Below, in pieces: positions 25,618-34,507 of a DNA stretch of 64,000 nucleotides (within the stretch, counting starts at the first letter, position 1; each line of letters opens with the position of its first letter). The notes beneath the pieces are model-generated. The model was not told the DNA's origin, ran no database searches, and saw nothing but the letters and a program-made list of their open reading frames with translations. Origin of the DNA: Salinibacterium sp. dk2585 (lineage in GTDB: Bacteria; Actinomycetota; Actinomycetes; Actinomycetales; Microbacteriaceae). The stretch covers positions 1 to 64,000 of the forward strand of contig NZ_CP042856.1 of assembly GCF_008001035.1 (NCBI RefSeq), given 5' to 3'. A program made the position numbers and the translations under genes.

Positions 25618-27003
25618 TCAGTCGTTGAGCCGGTCGACCAACTTCGAGGCGAGTCCCGTGTAGTCCTGCGGGGTCAGGCCCCGCAGGCGCGCCTTCGCCT
25701 CGTCGCCGATGTCGAGTCCGTCGACGAACTCCACGAGCTGCGCCTGGTCGACGCGGTTGCCGCGCGTCAGCTTCTTGAGCAGCGCATAGGGATCGCTGAT
25801 CGAGCTGCGGCCGGCAGTGACCTCGGCACGCACGACCGTCTGGATCGCTTCCGCGAGCACCTCCCAGTTGCCGTCGAGGTCGGATGCGAGCCGCGCCTCG
25901 TTGAGGTTGATTTCGGCGAGCCCGCGCTGGATGTTGTCGATCGCGAGCAGGGAGTGGCCAAACGCGACACCGATGTTGCGCTGCGTCGTCGAGTCCGTGA
26001 GGTCGCGCTGCAGCCGTGAGGTCACGAGCGTCTGGGCGAGGGACTCGAGCAGCGCCCCCGCGATCTCAAGGTTCGCTTCCGCGTTCTCGAAACGGATGGG
26101 GTTGATCTTGTGCGGCATCGTCGAGGAACCCGTGGCCCCCTCGACCGGGATCTGCGTGAAGTAGCCCATCGAGATGTAGGTCCAGACATCCGTGCACAGG
26201 TTGTGGAGGATGCGGCCCGCGTGGTTCATGGCCTGGTAGAGCTCGGCCTGCCAGTCATGGGACTCGATCTGCGTCGTGAGGGGGTTGAAGGTGAGGCCGA
26301 GTCCCTCCACGAACTGCTGCGAGAGGGTTGGCCAGTCGAGGCTGGGCTCCGCGATCGCATGCGCCGCGAAGGTGCCCGTCGCGCCGCTGAACTTGCCAAG
26401 GTATTCGACGGCATCGATGCGACGGATGACGCGGCGCAGGCGGTGCACGAAGACCGCGAGCTCCTTGCCCATCGTCGTGGGCGTTGCGGGCTGCCCGTGG
26501 GTGAGGGCGAGCATCGGCACGTCGCGGTGCTGCTCGGCGCGCGCCGAGAGCGTGTCGACGAGGGTCGTGAGCCGCGGCATCCACACGTCTTCGAGAGCCG
26601 CGCGCACCGTGAGCGCGTAGGAAAGGTTGTTGATGTCCTCGCTCGTGCACGCGAAGTGCGTGAGCTCGGCGATGCTGTCGAGGCCGAGGCGTGTGAGCTG
26701 CGCCCGCACGTAGTACTCGACCGCCTTGACGTCGTGGCGGGTGACGGCCTCCTCGCGGGCGAGCGCGTCGATCGCCTCCTGGTCGAAGTCGGTGACGACG
26801 GCGCGCAGCGCGGCCTTCTGCTCCTCGCCGAGCGGCGCCGAGCCGAAGAGCGAGCGATCGGTGAGGAAGATCAGCCACTCGATCTCGACCTGTACGCGTG
26901 CCCGGTTGAGGCCCGCCTCGGAGAGGTGCTCCCCGAGGTCGCTCACGGCGGCGCGGTAGCGACCGTCGAGGGGGCTGAGGGGCTGGAGGGGTAGGGGGGT
27001 CAT
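25618..27003 (-). CDS. purB: Adenylosuccinate lyase
   Basis: PurB cleaves adenylosuccinate to AMP and SAICAR to AICAR in purine synthesis, releasing fumarate. The 461-residue product has the fumarase/aspartase-superfamily signature GSSTMPHKINPIRFENAEAN in its central part, the HGQPATPTTMGKE block and the TSEDINNLSYAL block. The N terminus LSPLDGRYRAAVSDLGEHLSE is typical of the long E. coli-type PurB. The ATG overlaps the stop of the phosphatase gene (ATGA). Confidence 0.97.
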   Translation of the reverse strand: MTPLPLQPLSPLDGRYRAAVSDLGEHLSEAGLNRARVQVEIEWLIFLTDRSLFGSAPLGEEQKAALRAVVTDFDQEAIDALAREEAVTRHDVKAVEYYVRAQLTRLGLDSIAELTHFACTSEDINNLSYALTVRAALEDVWMPRLTTLVDTLSARAEQHRDVPMLALTHGQPATPTTMGKELAVFVHRLRRVIRRIDAVEYLGKFSGATGTFAAHAIAEPSLDWPTLSQQFVEGLGLTFNPLTTQIESHDWQAELYQAMNHAGRILHNLCTDVWTYISMGYFTQIPVEGATGSSTMPHKINPIRFENAEANLEIAGALLESLAQTLVTSRLQRDLTDSTTQRNIGVAFGHSLLAIDNIQRGLAEINLNEARLASDLDGNWEVLAEAIQTVVRAEVTAGRSSISDPYALLKKLTRGNRVDQAQLVEFVDGLDIGDEAKARLRGLTPQDYTGLASKLVDRLND

Positions 27004-27530
27004 GAAACTCCTCGCCGGAGGGCCGGCTCTATCTGGCGGAACAGTGCCGCGCTTGCCTGGTGGATCATCCTCAGCACCCTGTCGAACAGGGCCGCGTCGG
27101 AATAGTACGGGTCGGGAACATCGACGAGATGCTCGTCGGGGTCGAAGCTGAGCAGCAGGTGCACCTTGCTGCGGTCGGCGGGGGTCTGCGCCCAGTTCTT
27201 GAGGATGCGTTCCTGGCTGCGGTCGAAGGCGACCACGAGGTCGAAGTGCTGGAACCAGTCCGGGTCGAACTGCCGCGCCCGGTGCGACGCCCCGTCATAG
27301 CCGTGCTCGCTCAACGCCGTCAGGGTGCGGGTATCGGAGCGCTCCCCAACATGCCAGTCGCCGGTGCCCGCCGACGTGACGGAGATGAGCGAGTCGCATC
27401 CCGCTTTGCTCACGATGTCGCGGAACACGGTCTCGGCCATGGGAGAGCGGCAGATGTTGCCCGTGCACACGAAGCAGATACGAAAGAGCGCCGAATCGTC
27501 AAGTGGCCGATCGAAGCTCATGCCGCTCAT
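27000..27530 (-). CDS. Low-molecular-weight protein tyrosine phosphatase
   Basis: This 176-residue enzyme has the catalytic P loop VCTGNICRS (Cys22, Arg28) and the general-acid motif DPYYSD near residues 137-142. Such enzymes dephosphorylate tyrosine (or arginine) residues; in Actinobacteria some are secreted or tied to envelope regulation. Two ATGs are possible, 27530 (chosen) and 27521, neither with a strong ribosome-binding site. It is translationally coupled to purB downstream. Confidence 0.9.
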   Translation of the reverse strand: MSGMSFDRPLDDSALFRICFVCTGNICRSPMAETVFRDIVSKAGCDSLISVTSAGTGDWHVGERSDTRTLTALSEHGYDGASHRARQFDPDWFQHFDLVVAFDRSQERILKNWAQTPADRSKVHLLLSFDPDEHLVDVPDPYYSDAALFDRVLRMIHQASAALFRQIEPALRRGVS

Positions 27531-27680
27531 TGTCTCGCAGTTCTCGTCGGGCCGCAGCAGCGGGCTTCCTCCCCAGGCGACGGATGCCGCGGCTCTCCCC
27601 TGCGCTCCGACGAGACGCATTGCGTCCCCCGGGGTCCTGCGACGCTCGGACACCGACCCGATCCCCACGAAAGGAGCAGC

Positions 27681-27914
27681 GTGGACGCACTCCTCGCCAT
27701 GCAGAAGAACATCATCGCTTCCGAGCTCAGCCAACTGATCGAAGCCAGGGCGCAGCTGCCCACCCCGGAATGGCACGAATGGAGGGGGCTCGCGCGAGAG
27801 GCGTACTCGATCTGCCTCGTCAAGCTGCATATCGAGGTCACCGCCGCGATCGAGAAGCTGCAGTTCGCGCTCGACGCGACCGAGCGTGCAATGACGACAG
27901 TGGGAACGCGATGA
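27681..27914 (+). CDS. WXG100-like small helical protein
   Basis: This 77-residue protein starts at a GTG with AAGGAG (27671-27676) four bases upstream. It is predicted to be two long helices joined at a turn carrying WRG (34-36) within EWHEWRGLAREAY, the pattern of WXG100/ESX proteins, though it is shorter than their usual 100 residues. It overlaps the hydrolase gene by four bases, so the products probably form a pair. No ESX secretion machinery genes (EccC, EccD) are in the window. An alternative is a dedicated chaperone for the hydrolase. Confidence 0.6.
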   Translation: MDALLAMQKNIIASELSQLIEARAQLPTPEWHEWRGLAREAYSICLVKLHIEVTAAIEKLQFALDATERAMTTVGTR

Positions 27915-29323
27915 GCGACGACCTCACCGTCTACGGCGGCGGCAGGGTGAAGGTGTCGACCGAGGAGATCTCGAGCGATGCGGCGCAGCTTCGCGATTTT
28001 GCCTCTGTGGCCGGCGGCACCAGCTTCCACCTGGCATTCCTCGATCGCACCCTGAGCGACAGGGTCCTCGTCGCCGCCGACGCGCCGATCTCTGCCGCAA
28101 CCGCCAGCCAGGCCCTCGATGACTGTGATGCCATGCTCCGCTCTGTACGGGCGCAGGCAGAGGGCATCGCGGGAGCCTTAGACGCCACCGCGAACGTCTA
28201 CGGCGCGGCAGAGCAGATGTCGCGAGAACTCATGCGCCTTGCGGCTGGCGAAGTCGCGCGACGACTTGGCGGCGCCTACCCATTCCTGCTCGCGTGGCTG
28301 ACGCCCACCGCGCTGGGCGCGGCAGCGACATGGGCCGTTACGCCTGAGCACGGCCGCGAGGCACTTCTCGACCTCGTGGCGCAGAACCCCAGAGTGCTGA
28401 ATGACTCGCGCCTGGTCGACATCGTGCGGCTCGCAGTCTCGAGCGTCGACGAGTTCGGTTCGGGGGCGCTTCAACTGCGCAGGGACGTCCACTGGTTGCT
28501 GAGTGACGTGCTCGGCGTGGTGGGTCTCTCGACGTCAGCGGTCGTCGTGACGAATGCCCTGCGGGGCGTCGGGCTAGCCCGGGAGACGCCAGTGACGGTC
28601 GTCCGCACCAAGCACAGCACCCTGGTCGAGGCTCCCGCCGGGCTTGCGGAGCAGGCGAAGCGGATACCGTCGAGCAACTCGCAGATCACGATCGAGCGCT
28701 ATGAGGTGCCCGAGGGGCCGGACCGTTTCGTGGTCTACGTGGGCGGCACGAAAGAGGGCGGACTGCATCCCGGCAGCGAGCCCTTCGACATGACGAGCAA
28801 CCTCGCCGGTATGGGGGAGAGCTCGCCCTTCTCCCGGGATTCCGCAGCGGTGACCCGGGCTGTCGAACTGGCGCTGAAGGAGGCTGGCGTGACGCCGGAG
28901 AACCCCATCCAGATCGCGGGGTACTCGCAGGGAGCGATGGCGGCGCTCAACATCGCTAACTCGAGTGACTTCGCCGTGCACTCGGTGTTCACGGTCGGCG
29001 GCCCGACGGGAGAGCTGCCGATCCCCGACGATGTGCTGTACCTCGCGCTCGAGCACGAGGAGGACATCGTGACCGCCCTAGGAGGGGTGCACCGCGACCC
29101 CGACACGATCGTCGTGCGGCGATCGTTGTTCGGCGACGGCGACATCCCCACGACGTCTGTGCTGCCTGCGCATGAACTTGCGCGCTACCAGGAGACAGCT
29201 GCCCTGCTCGATGACGCAAAGGAAGACCGCGTGGCGTCGTTTGTCGACCAGACCAGGGACTTCACGAAGGGGGCCGTGGGTGTCTCCTCGGAGCGGTACT
29301 TGGCCCGGCGCAAGGAGGACTAG
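27911..29323 (+). CDS. Alpha/beta hydrolase with an ESX-substrate-like helical N terminus
   Basis: The 470-residue protein has an N-terminal helical region (about 1-135) with a VKVSTEEISSDAAQLRDFA helix and a YxxxE motif (YGAAE, 97-101) like the export signal of type VII substrates. Two hydrophobic stretches follow (about 115-150 and 190-215). The C-terminal domain (about 240-450) is an alpha/beta hydrolase with the nucleophile elbow GYSQGA at about 337-342; possible acid and His residues lie downstream. It is coupled to the WXG-like gene by an ATGA overlap. Substrate and secretion route are unknown. Confidence 0.7.
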   Translation: MSDDLTVYGGGRVKVSTEEISSDAAQLRDFASVAGGTSFHLAFLDRTLSDRVLVAADAPISAATASQALDDCDAMLRSVRAQAEGIAGALDATANVYGAAEQMSRELMRLAAGEVARRLGGAYPFLLAWLTPTALGAAATWAVTPEHGREALLDLVAQNPRVLNDSRLVDIVRLAVSSVDEFGSGALQLRRDVHWLLSDVLGVVGLSTSAVVVTNALRGVGLARETPVTVVRTKHSTLVEAPAGLAEQAKRIPSSNSQITIERYEVPEGPDRFVVYVGGTKEGGLHPGSEPFDMTSNLAGMGESSPFSRDSAAVTRAVELALKEAGVTPENPIQIAGYSQGAMAALNIANSSDFAVHSVFTVGGPTGELPIPDDVLYLALEHEEDIVTALGGVHRDPDTIVVRRSLFGDGDIPTTSVLPAHELARYQETAALLDDAKEDRVASFVDQTRDFTKGAVGVSSERYLARRKED

Positions 29324-29327
29324 CGCC

Positions 29328-29729
29328 TCAGCGCCGCGCGCTGGGCCCCACCGCGGGGCGCACGACGATCGAAATGAGCCAGGAGAGGAAGCCGAGCACA
29401 AGAGCCCCGAGCACGCCCCACCAGAAGCCGTCCACGACGAGGCCGAAGCCGATCCCCTCGGAGATCCACGCCACGAGCAGGAGGAGCAGCCCATTCACGA
29501 CGAACGAGATCAGCCCGAGCGTGAGGATGTAGAGGGGAAACGCAACGATGCGGATCAGGTTGCCGATGACGCCGTTGACGATGCCGAAGATGAGCGCCAC
29601 GAGAAGGAAGGTCAGCACGGTCGCCGTCGTGTCGCCCGGCTCGAACGAGACGACATGCACGCCCGCGACGATGAGTGTTGTCAGCCAAAGGGCGAAGGCG
29701 TTGATGAGGAGTCGCACGAGAAAGAGCAT
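29328..29729 (-). CDS. Phage-holin-family (YvlD-like) membrane protein
   Basis: This 133-residue protein has four transmembrane helices and the conserved core FGIVNGVIGNLIRIVAFPLYILTLGL. This family (YvlD/holin 4_2 type) is widespread on bacterial chromosomes and usually not phage-related; its role is probably envelope stress. I chose the ATG at 29729 to match the family start (MLFLVRLLINAFALWLTTLI); the frame is open 78 bases further. It ends four bases from the convergent hydrolase gene. Confidence 0.8.
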   Translation of the reverse strand: MLFLVRLLINAFALWLTTLIVAGVHVVSFEPGDTTATVLTFLLVALIFGIVNGVIGNLIRIVAFPLYILTLGLISFVVNGLLLLLVAWISEGIGFGLVVDGFWWGVLGALVLGFLSWLISIVVRPAVGPSARR

Positions 29730-29820
29730 GGCTCCACTATCCCAGTGCCCACCCGGCGAGGCAATGATATCCAGGGGTCTGACGGGGAGCAGCTGGCCAC
29801 CGAACAATAGAGTTGACGAC

Positions 29821-30924
29821 GTGAGTCACCCCGAGAGCAGCCCCGTCCGCATCCGCCCCGAGATCCTGCAGGCCGTCGCCTACCAGCAGGGCAAGCCGGC
29901 GCCGGCGGATGCCTTCAAGCTGTCATCGAACGAAAACCCGTACCCGACGCATCCGGCGGTCATGGCGGCGATCGCGGCGACCGAACCCAACCGCTACCCG
30001 GATGCCCTCGCGGGCGGCGTGCGGGCGAGGCTCGCCGAGCGCTATGGCATCGACACGGAGCGGGTGCACGTCGGCTCGGGTTCCGTTGCCGTGCTGGCGC
30101 AGCTCATCTCCGCCGTCGCAGGGCCGGGGGATGAGGTGGTCTACGCGTGGCGGTCATTCGAGGCCTACCCGGGTCTCGTGACGGTGGCCGGTGCGACGAG
30201 TGTCATGGTGCCACTGCGTGCGGACCACGGGCACGACATCGACGCCATGATCGCCGCGATCACCCCGCGCACCCGCGCCGTAATCGTCTGCTCCCCCAAC
30301 AACCCCACCGGGACCATCGTGACCCGCGAGGAGTTCGAGCGACTCATGGCCGCGGTGCCAGCCGACGTGCTCGTCATGCTCGACGAGGCCTACATCGAGT
30401 TCGTGGGCGACGACTCCGCCGTGCGCGGACCGGAGTTCCTCGACCGCCACCGCAACCTGGTCGTACTGCGCACCTTCTCCAAGGCCTACGGCCTGGCGGG
30501 CCTCCGCATCGGCTACGCGCTCGGGGACCCCGTCGTGCTGGGTGCCGCGCGCACGACCGCGATCCCGCTGTCCGTCACGGAGGCGGCACAGCGCGGGGCG
30601 CTCGCCGCCCTCGATCACGAGGACGAACTCCTCGAGCAGGTCCGCGAGCTCTCGGCGCGCCGCGACGAGGCCTGGCGGCGGCTGGCCGAGACGGGAGTCT
30701 CCGTGCCGCAACCGCACGGAAACTTCGTGTGGTTCCCTGCTCCCGGCGCAGCGGCATCCGTCGCCGAGGTGTTCCTGCGCCACGGAATCGTCGCCAGGGC
30801 ACTCGGCGATGACGGCGTCAGGGTCACAATCGGCGAGGTCGAATCTGTCGAGAAACTCCTAAGCGCCGCGCGGGAGGTTGTGGAGAACCTAGCAACGGGG
30901 TCACAGGGGCCCGCGTTAGATTAG
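29821..30924 (+). CDS. Histidinol-phosphate/aromatic aminotransferase family protein
   Basis: This 367-residue PLP enzyme has KLSSNENPYP at the N terminus, CSPNNPTGT, MLDEAYIEF and the PLP lysine in TFSKAYGLAGLRIGYALG. These are HisC-type features; the family covers histidinol-phosphate and aromatic amino acid aminotransferases (Pat). Because it lies alone next to the oxoacid dehydrogenase genes, not in a his operon, an aromatic aminotransferase is at least as likely. The GTG at 29821 is chosen for the family N terminus; no strong ribosome-binding site is seen. Confidence 0.85.
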   Translation: MSHPESSPVRIRPEILQAVAYQQGKPAPADAFKLSSNENPYPTHPAVMAAIAATEPNRYPDALAGGVRARLAERYGIDTERVHVGSGSVAVLAQLISAVAGPGDEVVYAWRSFEAYPGLVTVAGATSVMVPLRADHGHDIDAMIAAITPRTRAVIVCSPNNPTGTIVTREEFERLMAAVPADVLVMLDEAYIEFVGDDSAVRGPEFLDRHRNLVVLRTFSKAYGLAGLRIGYALGDPVVLGAARTTAIPLSVTEAAQRGALAALDHEDELLEQVRELSARRDEAWRRLAETGVSVPQPHGNFVWFPAPGAAASVAEVFLRHGIVARALGDDGVRVTIGEVESVEKLLSAAREVVENLATGSQGPALD

Positions 30925-30991
30925 ATGCTTGCCCGCCCCCCGGCGGCACACGCACCGAAGCTCACGACACAAGGACAGCGAGGTCAGCGGC

Positions 30992-32107
30992 ATGGCGCAG
31001 ACGGAAGACATGGTGCAGTTGCTGACCCCATCGGGAGAGCTCGCAACGAGCGGCGTCGCTGCCGAGTACCTGCAGTACGTCGAGGCGCTCAGCGATGAAG
31101 ACCTCCGCGGGTTCCACCGCGACATGGTCAGGAGCCGGGCCTTCGACGCGGAGGCTGAGAACCTGCAGCGCCAGGGCCAGATGGCACTGTGGCCACCGAA
31201 CCGCGGGCAGGAGGCAGCCCAGGTCGGCTCCGCCCGAGCCGCCCGCCGCCAGGATCACATCTTCCCTGCCTACCGCGAGCACGCCGTCGGCATGATCCGC
31301 GGCCTCGACCCTGTGAAGCTCATCGAGATGATGCGCGGCAACAGCCACGGCGGGTGGGACCCGGCCGAGACCGGCAACTTCCATCTCTACACGCTCGTGA
31401 TCGGCTCGCACGCCCTCCACGCGACCGGGTACGCGATGGGCATCGGCCTCGACGGCAAGACAGGCACGGGGGATGCCGAGCGAGACGAGGCCGTGATCGT
31501 CTACTTCGGCGACGGCGCAACCTCGCAGGGCGACGTGAGCGAGGCCTTCGTCTTCGCCGCGAGCTACCAGACGCCGCAGGTCTTCTTTATCCAGAACAAC
31601 CAGTGGGCGATCTCGGTGCCGGTCAGCGTGCAGTCACGCATCCCCCTCTACCTTCGCCCGCGTGGCTTCGGCATCCCGAGCGTGCAAGTCGACGGCAACG
31701 ACGTGCTCGCGAGCTACGCCGTCTCCGCGAAGCACCTCGACGACGCCCGCGCCGGCCGCGGCCCCAGCCTCATCGAGGCGATGACCTACCGCATGGGCGC
31801 ACACACGACCTCCGACGACCCCACGAAATACCGCACGAACGACGAGACGGAGTCGTGGCTCGCCCGCGACCCCATCACCCGCTTTGAGGCCTACCTGCGC
31901 GGCCGCGGCGAGTCAGATGCCTTCTTCGCGAGCGTTGCCGAGGAGGCCGCAGACCTGGCGGCGGATGTGCGACGCCGCACGCTCGAGCTGCAGGCGCCAC
32001 CGGCATCCGTCGCTTTCGAGCACGTCTACAGCGAGCCCCACCCGGTGACGCAGTCGCAATACGAGTGGCTGCGCGAATACGAGGCATCCCTCGGAGGTGA
32101 CGCATGA
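30992..32107 (+). CDS. 2-oxoacid dehydrogenase E1 component, alpha subunit
   Basis: This 371-residue thiamine-diphosphate enzyme subunit decarboxylates pyruvate or a branched-chain 2-oxoacid. The ThDP motif GDGATSQGDVSEAF begins at 173 and runs on to FIQNNQW; the AYREH and GAHTTSDDPTKYR blocks are also typical. I chose the ATG at 30992 with AGGACAGCGAGG upstream. Its stop overlaps the beta-subunit ATG. Substrate (pyruvate or branched-chain) is uncertain; proximity to an aminotransferase mildly favours branched-chain or aromatic-derived oxoacids. Confidence 0.92.
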   Translation: MAQTEDMVQLLTPSGELATSGVAAEYLQYVEALSDEDLRGFHRDMVRSRAFDAEAENLQRQGQMALWPPNRGQEAAQVGSARAARRQDHIFPAYREHAVGMIRGLDPVKLIEMMRGNSHGGWDPAETGNFHLYTLVIGSHALHATGYAMGIGLDGKTGTGDAERDEAVIVYFGDGATSQGDVSEAFVFAASYQTPQVFFIQNNQWAISVPVSVQSRIPLYLRPRGFGIPSVQVDGNDVLASYAVSAKHLDDARAGRGPSLIEAMTYRMGAHTTSDDPTKYRTNDETESWLARDPITRFEAYLRGRGESDAFFASVAEEAADLAADVRRRTLELQAPPASVAFEHVYSEPHPVTQSQYEWLREYEASLGGDA

Positions 32108-33141
32108 GCCAGCACGGCACCATGACCGACAAGGGGGCGGATGTCGCGACCCTGACTGAGCGCGAAATACAGGAGCTTCCCCTCGCCAAGGCCCTCAACG
32201 CGGGCCTGCGCAAGGCGATGGAGGACGACGACCGCGTGCTCCTCATGGGTGAGGACATCGGACCGCTCGGCGGGGTGTTCCGGGTGACGGAGCACCTCCA
32301 CCGGGACTTCGGGCCGAAGCGGGTCATGGACACGCCGCTCGCGGAATCGGGCATCATCGGCACCGCGATCGGCCTCGCCATGCGCGGTTACCGGCCCGTC
32401 TGCGAGATCCAGTTCGACGGCTTCATCTTCCCGGGCTTCGACCAGATCACGACCCAGCTCGCCAAGATGACGAGCCGGCACCAGGGCGCCGTCACGATGC
32501 CGGTCGTCATCCGCGTGCCCTACGGCGGCCACATCGGCGCGGTCGAGCACCACCAGGAGAGCCCCGAGGCCTACTTCGCCCACACGGCCGGCCTGCGGCT
32601 CGTCAGCCCGAGCACTCCCCACGACGCCTACTGGATGATCCAGGAGGCCATCGCGAGCAACGACCCCGTAATGTTCTTCGAGCCGAAGAGCCGCTATTGG
32701 CACAAGGGTCCCGTCGACCTCACCTCCAACGCCGCCGCGCTGCACTCGAGCAAGGTCGTGCGCACGGGCGAGGACGTGACGCTCGTCGGGCACGGTGCCA
32801 TGGTCAACGTGCTCATGCAAGCGGCGGAGATCGCGGCGGGCGAGGGCACGAGCATCGAGGTCGTCGACCTGCGCTCACTCTCCCCCATCGATTACGCGCC
32901 CATCATCGAGTCGGTGCGCAAGACGGGCCGGCTCGTCGTCGCGTCCGAAGCGCCCGGCTTCGTCAGCATCCCCTCGGAGATCGCCGCGACCGTGACCGAG
33001 CAGGCCTTCTACTCGCTCGAGGCGCCCGTGCTGCGGGTCTCGGGCTTCGACGTGCCCTTCCCGCCGGCCAAGCTCGAGACGGCCTACCTGCCCGACGCCG
33101 ACCGCGTGCTTGAAGCGGTCGACCGGGCGCTCGCATACTGA
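32104..33141 (+). CDS. 2-oxoacid dehydrogenase E1 component, beta subunit
   Basis: This 345-residue partner of the E1 alpha subunit has [41 protein letters not shown], the [15 protein letters not shown] segment and the C-terminal transketolase domain with [10 protein letters not shown]. It overlaps the alpha gene by four bases (ATGA). The E2 gene follows after 23 bases, so the three form one operon. Confidence 0.93.
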   Translation: MSQHGTMTDKGADVATLTEREIQELPLAKALNAGLRKAMEDDDRVLLMGEDIGPLGGVFRVTEHLHRDFGPKRVMDTPLAESGIIGTAIGLAMRGYRPVCEIQFDGFIFPGFDQITTQLAKMTSRHQGAVTMPVVIRVPYGGHIGAVEHHQESPEAYFAHTAGLRLVSPSTPHDAYWMIQEAIASNDPVMFFEPKSRYWHKGPVDLTSNAAALHSSKVVRTGEDVTLVGHGAMVNVLMQAAEIAAGEGTSIEVVDLRSLSPIDYAPIIESVRKTGRLVVASEAPGFVSIPSEIAATVTEQAFYSLEAPVLRVSGFDVPFPPAKLETAYLPDADRVLEAVDRALAY

Positions 33142-33164
33142 GCCCGACAGACAAGGACACCACC

Positions 33165-34487
33165 GTGAGCACCTCCGAATTTCTCCTCCCCGATGTCGGG
33201 GAGGGCCTCACCGAGGCAGAGATCGTGTCGTGGAAGGTCAAGCCGGGCGACACCGTCACGGTCAACCAGGTGATCGTCGAGATCGAGACCGCCAAGTCGA
33301 TCGTGGAGCTGCCGTCGCCCTTCAGTGGCACGGTCAGCGCCGTGCTGGTCGAGGAGGGTGCGACGGTCGACGTCGGCAGCCCGATCATCCAGGTCACGAC
33401 GGGCGCCGAGGCCGAGCAGCCCGCCGCGACGACGGCGACGGATGCCTTGGCTGAGACGGTCGCCGACACGGCGCAAACGATCTCCCATGAGAGTTCGGGT
33501 GAGAGTTCCGGCGCTGTGCTCGTTGGCTATGGCGTCAAGGGCCAGGTGAACTCACGGCGACGTCGGGCAACGGGGGATGCCGGTTCGGCGCCGCTGAGGG
33601 CGTCACGCGTGCCGGCTGCGGCCGCGGCATCCGTCATCGCGAAGCCGCCCATCCGCAAGCTCGCAAAGGACCTCGGCGTCGACCTCAGTGAGGTGAACCC
33701 GACGGGACTCGCGGGTGAGATCACGCGCGACGATGTCGTGCGGCAGGCGTCGCAGGCGAGCGTCTTCCGCAACATCGCGACGCCCGCCTGGGGCGAGGAG
33801 CGCGAGGAGTACATCCCCGTCAAGGGCGTGCGCAAGGCGATCGCGACCGGCATGGTGCAGAGTGCCTTCACGGCACCGCACGTTGGCGTCTTCGTCGATG
33901 TGGATGCGACCCGCACGATGGAGTTCGTCAAGCGGCTCAAGAACTCCCCCGACTTCGCGGGCATCAAGGTCTCCCCCATGCTCGTCATGGCGAAGGCGAT
34001 GATCTGGGCCGTGCGGCGCAACCCCACGGTGAACTCGACGTGGACGGATGAGCAGATCATCGTGCACCACTACGTGAACTTCGGCTTCGCGGCGGCGACG
34101 CCGCGGGGCCTCGTCGTGCCCAACATCAAGGACGCTCAGGAGCTCTCGCTGCGCGACCTCGCACAGGCGATCGAGTCGATGACGAACATCGCGCGCGACG
34201 GCAAGCTGCAGCCCTCCGACATGTCGGGCGGCACCATCACGGTCACGAACATCGGCGTCTTCGGCATGGACACGGGCACGCCCATCCTGAACCCGGGCGA
34301 GGTCGGCATCGTCGCGCTTGGCACGATCAAGCAGAAGCCCTGGGTCGTCGACGGCGAGGTGCGGCCGCGCTACGTCACGACGCTCGGGGCGAGCTTCGAT
34401 CACCGGGTCGTCGACGGGGATGTCGCGAGCCGATTCCTTGCGGATGTTGCGAGCATCATCGAGGAACCGGCCCTGCTGCTCGACTGA
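33165..34487 (+). CDS. Dihydrolipoamide acyltransferase (E2) of the 2-oxoacid dehydrogenase complex
   Basis: The 440-residue E2 has one N-terminal lipoyl domain (about 1-80; lipoylated Lys44 in [12 protein letters not shown]), a linker, a peripheral-subunit-binding domain (about 163-195, [19 protein letters not shown]) and a catalytic acyltransferase domain ending with [13 protein letters not shown], whose His and Asp are the active-site residues. It passes the acyl group to CoA. No E3 gene is adjacent, so lipoamide dehydrogenase must come from elsewhere. The GTG at 33165 is used. Confidence 0.93.
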   Translation: MSTSEFLLPDVGEGLTEAEIVSWKVKPGDTVTVNQVIVEIETAKSIVELPSPFSGTVSAVLVEEGATVDVGSPIIQVTTGAEAEQPAATTATDALAETVADTAQTISHESSGESSGAVLVGYGVKGQVNSRRRRATGDAGSAPLRASRVPAAAAASVIAKPPIRKLAKDLGVDLSEVNPTGLAGEITRDDVVRQASQASVFRNIATPAWGEEREEYIPVKGVRKAIATGMVQSAFTAPHVGVFVDVDATRTMEFVKRLKNSPDFAGIKVSPMLVMAKAMIWAVRRNPTVNSTWTDEQIIVHHYVNFGFAAATPRGLVVPNIKDAQELSLRDLAQAIESMTNIARDGKLQPSDMSGGTITVTNIGVFGMDTGTPILNPGEVGIVALGTIKQKPWVVDGEVRPRYVTTLGASFDHRVVDGDVASRFLADVASIIEEPALLLD

Positions 34488-34507
34488 GCCGCCGCCGACA
34501 GCCGGCC

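Noticed and set aside
29328-29729. Prophage indicated by the holin-family annotation (also 43162-43572)
   Set aside because: No capsid, tail, terminase or integrase genes occur nearby. Both families are common chromosomal membrane proteins.
29900-32150. Frequent GGATGC/GCATCC words (for example 29908, 30000, 30752, 32001)
   Set aside because: They are numerous throughout coding DNA here and look like a lineage-wide codon-context preference. I could not count them rigorously or show strand polarity.
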